NCBI GenBank assembly: GCA_944325775.1
Contig: CALVBL010000014.1
Span: forward strand, 1-47,995
Reading direction: 5' to 3'
Source: an uncultured Helicobacter sp.
Lineage (GTDB): Bacteria > Campylobacterota > Campylobacteria > Campylobacterales > Helicobacteraceae
DNA length: 47,995 nucleotides
Made by a program: the position numbers and the translations under genes. Below, piece by piece: positions 42,624 through 47,995 of this stretch. Under the pieces are notes generated by a model. The model ran no database searches. It had not been told where the DNA came from and worked only from the letters and a program-made list of their open reading frames with translations. How positions within the stretch are numbered: the first letter of the stretch is position 1; each line of letters opens with the position of its first letter.

Positions 42624-44858
42624 CTAGAAATTGAAATACAAAAATTCTGTCGTGGTATGTATGCCGAACATAAATAGTGCGGTATAAAAGAGCAGCGCAC
42701 CAAAGGCTAGAGTGTGGAGTCTAGGAGAAAACGCACGCAAGAACTCTATACTATTTTTAAACATTAGGCATATCACTAGCGCACAAAGAATGCTAGGCAT
42801 AGTAAGTAATGAATCTGAAGTGGAGTTAAACCACTTCCCAAATCCCACAGCCACACCATTGATATAATAAGAGCCTAAAAACCCTAGCTTAGATTCTAAA
42901 AAGCTAGGCAATACCACCACTCCTCCAAACATTCCTTTGATGAGATTAAATGCTCCTTGGATATTTTCTGATCTAAAAAATATCCAAGTGATATTGACAA
43001 AGTTAAAGGTCAGTAGCCAACACAAAAGTGCGTAGAATCTCGTGTGTCTAAAAGATGTATAGAATCTAGCAAAGCTGTGGGGGCGATTATCGGGCTGTGT
43101 GGATTGCGTGATTGTCTTTGAATCTATAGGGTTAGATTCTGTAAATGCCTTAGAATCCAAACTTTGCTTTTGTGAATCTTGGTTGGATTGCGTGAAGCTA
43201 GATTCTGTATTTAAATCTAAAACCAAATCCGCTTTAGATTCTGAATTTGCCTCTTTACTTAGTGTGGATTCTCTAAGCTCACTATTGCACACAATAAAAT
43301 TAGTATTTGCAGTGTGGCTGTGTAAGCTTTGTGGATTTTTTGGAAGGTTAGCGGACTTGGTGTCCGTGCCTTTGCAAAAATCCACAATCTTATCGCATTG
43401 CATACCCAAAGAGCCATTTTTTAAAGATTGCTCCAACCCCCTATACCACCACATATACACTCTATGCACACACATCGCCACTCCATGCAGCCCTCCCCAT
43501 ATCACAAACCCCCATCCAGCTCCATGCCATATACCACTCAAAAAAGCCACTATGAAAAGATTGCGTAGAGTAAAGAGTTTGTTTATTTTATTGCCCCCAA
43601 GTGGTATATACACATATTCTTTTAAAAATCTCCCTAGTGTCATATGCCACCTTCGCCAAAAATCTGCAATATTTAATGCCTTATAGGGTGAATTAAAATT
43701 GATTGGTAGCATTATCCCAAAGAGTAGCCCTAAGCCTATTGCCATATCGCAATACCCACTAAAATCAAAATACAGCTGAAATGTATAACTCAAAGAAGTT
43801 ACCCAAGATTCAAAGAGATTGAGCATGCCACCATTTTCTACCACGCCAAATCCTGCATTTGCCCATTTAGCAAAGCTATCTGCAATAAAGACTTTTTTAA
43901 ACAAACCAATGGAGAAGATGAATAAGCCCTTAGCCACAGACTCATAATCACACAAATGCGTCTTTTGTAATTCAGTCTCTTGCGACAAATGCGAGAGCGA
44001 CGACAAACACTGCGGGTCATTACCCTCTAGGTAAATCTCCTTGTCTTTTTCTTGCAACCCACATTTTTTATCAAAACGAAGTTTCTTTAAAAAAGCCTTA
44101 GAATTGCATTGTTGTGTGGCAAACTTGGATTGTAAATGCGCTTGACTTGTCTTTTTTGCGCTTTTTTGGGAATCTACACTTGGTGCTTGGTCACTATCGC
44201 TTTGCCATCTGGGATTTGCTCGCTTTGTAATAACTGCCCCTAAGTCTTGCAAATCTGTGGAATGATTGCCCAAAGACGAATTTCTTGATAATCTAGCAAA
44301 TTGTGGCATCATCTCTCTATGATGCACAATAGGTCCGGCTATGAGTTGGGGAAAGAAAGTGATAAAGAGGCAGTAGTCAAGGAAGTTGATGTGGGTGAGG
44401 GAGTGTTTGTGAGAATGTGAATCTAAGGGGTTAGATTCTGTCATTGTTTTGGATTTTATTGAGTTAGATTCTAGGTTTTCACCAAATTGTGAATCTCCCT
44501 TAGATTCTTGGTATTCTAAACTAGATTGTTTAGAATCTAAAATTCTGGTATCTTGTGCAAAGTGAGGTAAAGGAGTTGCCTTGTGGGTTGAGCTAGTGTA
44601 TTCATTCAAAGATTGCACAAGAGATGAATGTTTATAACAATCCACCAAAAAGGCAATCTGCTGAAAGGTCACAAACGACAAAGCCAAAGGCAAAAGGATA
44701 TGTGGCAGGGGAATATCAAAATCCAAATGCACCAGCTGTGTAAAAAGATGGAAATTTTCTAAGAAAAAATCAGTGTATTTAAAGAATCCAAGCAAGCAGA
44801 GATTAAAGAGTATGCCTAGGATAAGATAAAACTTGGGATAAAAAGAGAATCTAAACAA
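42624..44858 (-). CDS. MBOAT O-acyltransferase copy B, main (C-terminal) part, out of frame with its N-terminus
   Basis: The product is identical to copy A over its first ~705 residues, including the HGAGWGFVIWGGLHG histidine motif and all three Ser-rich inserts. The last ~39 residues differ (FLRAFSPRLHTLAFGALLFYT onward), although both end FLYFNF. The divergence begins at a single point (42743/42744), which marks the edge of the duplicated block. As in copy A, the TTG start is arbitrary and the frame is open up to the G11 tract. The SGNH-B gene follows 12 bases downstream, while trhP lies upstream with no visible promoter between, so this copy is probably read from the cheZ-trhP side. Confidence 0.85.
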   Translation of the reverse strand: MFRFSFYPKFYLILGILFNLCLLGFFKYTDFFLENFHLFTQLVHLDFDIPLPHILLPLALSFVTFQQIAFLVDCYKHSSLVQSLNEYTSSTHKATPLPHFAQDTRILDSKQSSLEYQESKGDSQFGENLESNSIKSKTMTESNPLDSHSHKHSLTHINFLDYCLFITFFPQLIAGPIVHHREMMPQFARLSRNSSLGNHSTDLQDLGAVITKRANPRWQSDSDQAPSVDSQKSAKKTSQAHLQSKFATQQCNSKAFLKKLRFDKKCGLQEKDKEIYLEGNDPQCLSSLSHLSQETELQKTHLCDYESVAKGLFIFSIGLFKKVFIADSFAKWANAGFGVVENGGMLNLFESWVTSLSYTFQLYFDFSGYCDMAIGLGLLFGIMLPINFNSPYKALNIADFWRRWHMTLGRFLKEYVYIPLGGNKINKLFTLRNLFIVAFLSGIWHGAGWGFVIWGGLHGVAMCVHRVYMWWYRGLEQSLKNGSLGMQCDKIVDFCKGTDTKSANLPKNPQSLHSHTANTNFIVCNSELRESTLSKEANSESKADLVLDLNTESSFTQSNQDSQKQSLDSKAFTESNPIDSKTITQSTQPDNRPHSFARFYTSFRHTRFYALLCWLLTFNFVNITWIFFRSENIQGAFNLIKGMFGGVVVLPSFLESKLGFLGSYYINGVAVGFGKWFNSTSDSLLTMPSILCALVICLMFKNSIEFLRAFSPRLHTLAFGALLFYTALFMFGIHTTTEFLYFNF

Positions 44859-45067
44859 AGCAGAGAATCTAAAAGAATGATAGAAGTTAGAAGCAAGAGA
44901 GAATAAAGAGCAACGATAGAATCTAAGAAAGGATTGAGAAAAAAATCCATTGTTCTGTGTAGATTCTTTATTTAGATTATTTAGTTGTGGATTTGTTTGG
45001 GAGTTGTTATACGTGAGAGAAGAAGTGCTGTGAGGGCTAGAATCTGAAGTGTTCCAAAGATTAGAAT

Positions 45068-45367
45068 CTAAGCAATTTGTGCTCTGCCCCCCCCCCCAAT
45101 TGACTTATTAGGATAAACACTAGTGGTGTGGTGTGCATAGGTGCGTGATAAAATCGCTAGGGCAAAAAGATAATTTATCACAATAGAGCCTAATAGTATG
45201 GGGAGATATTCGAGTTTAAAATACGCATAGAAATACAAAGAGCTAAGGACTAAAAAGAGTTTGGCGAGTGTATAAGAATGCTTAAAAGATAAGGATTTAA
45301 GGATATGAAAGCCTAGCCATACAATGGGCAAGAACATAAAGATAAAGATATAAGAAGAGAAGAGCAT
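45068..45367 (-). CDS. MBOAT O-acyltransferase copy B, N-terminal fragment
   Basis: This fragment is identical to the copy A N-terminus: ATG at 45367 with AAAGGA upstream, three hydrophobic segments, then G11 and a stop within 7 codons. It begins 35 bases after the trhP stop. Nine or twelve G would fuse it to the main part. Upstream of the ribosome binding site the sequence switches to trhP-specific sequence, so the copy A promoter is absent. Confidence 0.8.
   Translation of the reverse strand: MLFSSYIFIFMFLPIVWLGFHILKSLSFKHSYTLAKLFLVLSSLYFYAYFKLEYLPILLGSIVINYLFALAILSRTYAHHTTSVYPNKSIGGGGRAQIA
45087..45097 (-). repeat. Poly-G (G11) phase-variation tract in MBOAT copy B
   Basis: Eleven C on the plus strand lie at the same place and have the same length as in copy A. 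The frame is restored by a multiple of three. Confidence 0.88.
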
Positions 45368-45402
45368 GGGAGTCCTTTGGGGATGGGATAGTTATGTGCG
45401 CA

Positions 45403-46740
45403 TCATGCTTCCTGCAGTCTCTGACGCAAGAAGCTAAATGCTGGCAACGGCAGCGGTAATAGGAAGTAATTGGTGTTGCCACTATGGATAGAATCTAGTT
45501 CTTTGCCATTTTCAAGCACGATCTTAAAAAACCGCATATAATATGCACCATCGCGTTCATACACTTCGCCTAGCTCGTTTTTGCCACATACGATGTGCGA
45601 ATCTAGTGGTGCGACGATTTGCAGAGATTCATTGGGGACAATCGTGTGCTTGCAGAGTGCTTTATCACCGCTTTGGGCGACTTGTGCATTGACCTGATAG
45701 CTTCCCTCGCTGATGGCACTTTGGTGGTTTTGCGTATCGAGTCGTTGATGCGGGCGATGCACGAGATAACCATCGCTAAAGCCACGATTTTTGAGCGTAT
45801 GGAGCTCGGACTGGTAGAAATCCTCATCAAATGCGCCCGCGTAATAGTCGTCGATCGCCTTGCGATATGTGCGCGCTGTGATCGCAGCGTAATATGCTGA
45901 CTTTGTGCGCCCTTCGATTTTGAGCGCATCGATCGCTCCAGAATCTAAAATCTCTTTGAGGTGGCTTGCGAGATTGAGATCTTTGGAATTAAAAATATGC
46001 GTGCCCACACCCTCACTCTCTTCAAGTCGCATCATTACACCATTATCGGGATTTTTGACATAAAATTCGTGCCCATCGAAGCGCACAAGCTCATCATTTG
46101 CGAGGTTCCGCACATAGTATTCGTAGTCGAAACGGCAGTCGTTGGCACAACTCCCGCGGTTGGGCACTCTGCCATTTTGTAATGCAGAGATGAGGCAGCG
46201 CCCAGAAAAGGCAAAGCACATCGAGCCATGCACGAAAATTTCTAACTCTAAATCAGGCAGGGCTTTTTTGATCTCTATGGCGTCTTTGAGGCTAAGCTCG
46301 CGTGCGGCGACTATGCGCTTGACACCCATTTCGTAAAATACCTGCGCGTCTAGGACATTGAGCACATTGGCTTGGGTAGAGAGGTGGATGGGGATTTGGG
46401 GTGCGATGCTCTTAGAGAGCTTGAGTACGCCCGGGGCAGCTATGATGAAGGCATCTGGCTTGAGATCTGCCATTTTGGCGATGTGGGATTCTAAGAGTTT
46501 GAGCTGGGCATTGAATGGGAAGCCATTGATGGTGACATAGATCTTTTTGCCAAGAGCGTGCGTGTAATCAACTGCCTGCGCGAAAGTTTCAAGATCGAAT
46601 TCTTTGCCAGAGCGCGAACGCAATGAGAAGTGGCTCACGCCTCCATACACGACATCTGCGCCATAAGCTAGGGCGATTTTGAGTTTTTGGAAATTGCCAG
46701 CGGGCGAGAGCAACTCACATTTTTTTGTAGAATCCAACAT
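45403..46740 (-). CDS. U32 peptidase-family protein (TrhP/PrtC-like)
   Basis: The 445-residue product belongs to the U32 family. Its members were first called collagenases but act, at least in part, in tRNA 5-hydroxyuridine formation at position 34 (TrhP). Visible motifs are CELLSPAGNFQKLKIALAYGAD at the start, YGGVSHFSLR, IHLSTQANVLN, ELEIFVHGSMCFAFSGRCLIS and NRGSCANDCRF, containing the conserved cysteines likely to bind an Fe-S cluster. Its length is typical. It is followed by cheZ on the upstream side, an order also seen in H. pylori (HP0169-HP0170). The MBOAT copy B gene has been placed 35 bases behind it. Confidence 0.88.
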   Translation of the reverse strand: MLDSTKKCELLSPAGNFQKLKIALAYGADVVYGGVSHFSLRSRSGKEFDLETFAQAVDYTHALGKKIYVTINGFPFNAQLKLLESHIAKMADLKPDAFIIAAPGVLKLSKSIAPQIPIHLSTQANVLNVLDAQVFYEMGVKRIVAARELSLKDAIEIKKALPDLELEIFVHGSMCFAFSGRCLISALQNGRVPNRGSCANDCRFDYEYYVRNLANDELVRFDGHEFYVKNPDNGVMMRLEESEGVGTHIFNSKDLNLASHLKEILDSGAIDALKIEGRTKSAYYAAITARTYRKAIDDYYAGAFDEDFYQSELHTLKNRGFSDGYLVHRPHQRLDTQNHQSAISEGSYQVNAQVAQSGDKALCKHTIVPNESLQIVAPLDSHIVCGKNELGEVYERDGAYYMRFFKIVLENGKELDSIHSGNTNYFLLPLPLPAFSFLRQRLQEA

Positions 46741-46757
46741 ATGGCTACTTGTGGCTA

Positions 46758-47441
46758 TTATTTGGTGCCAAATGAGGCGATGAGAGCTTCGATATCATCG
46801 TCGCTTGCGATATCTTCTTTATTATCGCCTGCGATATATACCGCTGAGCTTACACGCTTGCTATCATCGATCTTGCCTTCAAACAGCGAGTTCATATATT
46901 GTGCAAGGGCGCGCATCACATTGATCACGCGCTCGATTTTTTGGCGATGTATGTCTTGGTACTGCATAATATCCATAGCCTGCATAGACGCGTCACTTAC
47001 TTCATCACAGTAGCTTATGGCTTCTTTGATGGTGGTTTTAGTGTTTGCTATCTCTTCTGTAGTTTTGGTAAATGTCTGCACATGTGGGAAGCTCTCGCAC
47101 AACTTGGTAAAAAGCTCCTCTTGGGAATCTAGGAATTTTTTGATTTGTTTGAGTTTTTTGATGGCATTGTCCGCCGCTGATCCCATAATCTCAAGCTGGT
47201 CAAAAATCTGTGTAGCTTTGACTTCTGAATCTTTGGTAACATCATCAAGCTGATGAACGACTTTGTGATCTTCTGTTGGAGGTGGTGGTGGCCACTTTTT
47301 GTCAGCTTCTACGCGATAATTTTCTACATCAAGATCTGATGATTCGCTGGTGTTGGTCTGTGATGAGTCTTCGCTCTCTTGTGTAACAACATCATCAAGA
47401 TTATCGCTATTCATCAGCATATTGAGTTCTTCTTGTGTCAT
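46758..47441 (-). CDS. cheZ: Chemotaxis phosphatase CheZ (Helicobacter type)
   Basis: CheZ dephosphorylates CheY-P to end the tumbling signal. The 227-residue product starts MTQEELNMLMNSDNLDD; I choose the ATG at 47441 with GAAGG seven bases upstream over a GTG two codons earlier. A long helical hairpin contains DIMQYQDIHRQKIERVINVM, with the catalytic Asp and Gln pattern (QD-x3-Q). The C-terminal acidic helix, DDDIEALIASFGTK, is the CheY-binding peptide. The acidic, low-complexity region at 15-60 is typical of the remote Helicobacter CheZ (HP0170). It lies 17 bases upstream of trhP. Confidence 0.88.
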   Translation of the reverse strand: MTQEELNMLMNSDNLDDVVTQESEDSSQTNTSESSDLDVENYRVEADKKWPPPPPTEDHKVVHQLDDVTKDSEVKATQIFDQLEIMGSAADNAIKKLKQIKKFLDSQEELFTKLCESFPHVQTFTKTTEEIANTKTTIKEAISYCDEVSDASMQAMDIMQYQDIHRQKIERVINVMRALAQYMNSLFEGKIDDSKRVSSAVYIAGDNKEDIASDDDIEALIASFGTK

Positions 47442-47471
47442 ACACACGCCTTCAAAGTGATTTTGCGGATA

Positions 47472-47477
47472 ATTGTA
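47472..47477 (-). promoter_or_regulatory. Putative -10 box for cheZ-trhP
   Basis: TACAAT on the minus strand lies 31 bases upstream of the cheZ ATG, with a TATACT overlapping just before it. Confidence 0.3.
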
Positions 47478-47528
47478 GTATATTTTGTTTTATGCTTTTG
47501 TTAAATTGTCGCGTTTTTGTAGAAATTC

Positions 47529-47552
47529 GGATTCTAGTAGGCACTAGAATCC
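47529..47552 (-). terminator. Hairpin after the ferredoxin gene made of two inverted AGAWTC units
   Basis: GGATTCTAGT and ACTAGAATCC form a perfect 10-bp stem with a 4-base loop, 8 bases after the ferredoxin stop. It may terminate that transcript, although no U-run follows. It is built from two AGAWTC motifs facing each other. Confidence 0.5.
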
Positions 47553-47559
47553 AAGAAAG

Positions 47560-47835
47560 TTACACACAAGGATGTGTGCCATCTCTCATATCTGCTGTAA
47601 TAGAATCTCGATTGGTAGAGCCAAGCTCACTCCATACGATACAACCATCAGTGGGGCATGCACTAGCGCACGCTGGCTCATCATTGTGCCCTACGCACTC
47701 CACGCATTTATTAGAATACACATAATAAATGCCCTCTCCTGTTGGGTTATCATCGTCATCTACGATTGCTCCCACTGGACACTCATCGATACAAGAACCG
47801 CACGCTATGCAAATATCAGTGATCTTAACAGCCAT
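47560..47835 (-). CDS. 2[4Fe-4S] ferredoxin (FdxA-like)
   Basis: This small electron carrier of 91 residues has two cluster-binding motifs, CIACGSCIDECP near residues 9-20 and CVECVGHNDEPACASACP around 44-61. The second has the 7-residue insertion between its cysteines that is characteristic of the Allochromatium-type ferredoxins. Helicobacter has one such ferredoxin serving pyruvate and 2-oxoglutarate oxidoreductases and hydrogen or nitroreductase metabolism. The C-terminal ~30 residues (WSELGSTNRDSITADMRDG) are a normal extension. The ribosome binding site GGGAGAAAAG is strong. Confidence 0.92.
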   Translation of the reverse strand: MAVKITDICIACGSCIDECPVGAIVDDDDNPTGEGIYYVYSNKCVECVGHNDEPACASACPTDGCIVWSELGSTNRDSITADMRDGTHPCV

Positions 47836-47881
47836 CTTTTCTCCCTTATTTGTTGTTGTATTTTGGTAGAACCAAAACCAA

Positions 47882-47887
47882 AGTATA
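47882..47887 (-). promoter_or_regulatory. Putative -10 box for the ferredoxin gene
   Basis: TATACT on the minus strand, 47 bases upstream of the ATG, is the best -10 match in this AT-rich spacer. Confidence 0.3.
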
Positions 47888-47995
47888 GGATATTAATCTT
47901 AAAATAACCTAAATAATAAGAAAGTTAAGAATTATTTAACCCTAAAATGTCCGTTTTAGGAGATTCTCAAGACTTAGAATAGTGATGAGTCTATC

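Larger units (their letters stand above)
42744..45384. repeat. 2,641-bp duplicated block, copy 2 (MBOAT copy B)
   Basis: This is the partner of 17138-19778, in the same orientation and 25,606 bases away. The upstream edge falls in the gap between trhP and the MBOAT ribosome binding site, and the downstream edge inside the MBOAT gene. The tract length (G11) is the same in both copies, as expected for very recent conversion or duplication. Confidence 0.9.

Noticed and set aside
47941..47960. Inverted repeat CCTAAAA-N6-TTTTAGG
   Set aside because: AT-rich 7-bp stem at the window edge with no gene to terminate and no U-run; the context needed to interpret it is outside the window.

Overview
The window fits an enterohepatic-type Helicobacter (epsilonproteobacteria / Campylobacterota). 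The grounds are gene content and local order: hrcA-grpE-dnaK; ispDF next to an HP1021-type orphan response regulator with no phospho-acceptor Asp; a Helicobacter-type cheZ next to a U32 protease/TrhP gene; hemL with two small AtpI/AtpZ-like membrane proteins; and poly-G tracts at frameshift sites. The sequence is unusually rich in the near-palindrome AGAWTCT. I saw no rRNA, tRNA, CRISPR array, transposase or prophage gene.

Layout. 1-2.0 kb: the end of a pentapeptide-repeat membrane protein and a small membrane protein. 2.0-7.3 kb (+): pyrG, recJ, a RluA-type pseudouridine synthase and an AAA ATPase, tightly packed. 7.3-9.7 kb (-): a phosphoethanolamine-transferase-like gene broken at a G7 tract, with an extra phosphodiesterase-like C-terminal domain. 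9.7-14.2 kb (-): a two-gene 2-hydroxyacyl-CoA dehydratase/activase-type system. 14.4-21.2 kb (-): an NhaC-type antiporter, an SGNH-type protein, an MBOAT O-acyltransferase split at a G11 tract (copy A), and a decayed second EptA. 21.2-24.6 kb (-): ftsK. 24.7-28.2 kb (+): an unknown protein with a cold-shock-like N-terminus and an ABC-F ATPase. 28.3-29.1 kb (-): an ICMT-like membrane methyltransferase. 29.3-32.7 kb (+): hrcA-grpE-dnaK behind a CIRCE-like operator. 32.9-34.8 kb (-): an AsnB-type amidotransferase split at a G10 tract. 35.0-37.9 kb (-): two AtpI/AtpZ-like proteins, hemL and a metallopeptidase. 37.9-38.4 kb (+): rplI. 38.4-41.4 kb (-): META-domain protein, pgpA, HP1021-like regulator, ispDF. 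41.5-45.4 kb (-): a second SGNH-type protein and MBOAT copy B. 45.4-47.8 kb (-): trhP/U32, cheZ and a 2[4Fe-4S] ferredoxin.

The most striking content is a set of cell-envelope decoration genes that look switchable. Two MBOAT genes, an EptA-like gene and an AsnB-like amidotransferase are each interrupted at a homopolymeric G tract (11, 11, 7 and 10 G). At each site a change in tract length would rejoin the two halves; all four are out of frame as sequenced. The two MBOAT genes share a 2,641-bp block that looks identical (17138-19778 and 42744-45384). They nevertheless end in different C-termini and sit beside different SGNH-type partners, which suggests gene conversion or duplication of a common acyl-export module feeding different acceptors. 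AGAWTCT recurs densely in spacers, in hairpins, and in coding regions, where it is read as Asp-Ser or Glu-Ser and helps build long hydrophilic linkers in MBOAT and FtsK.
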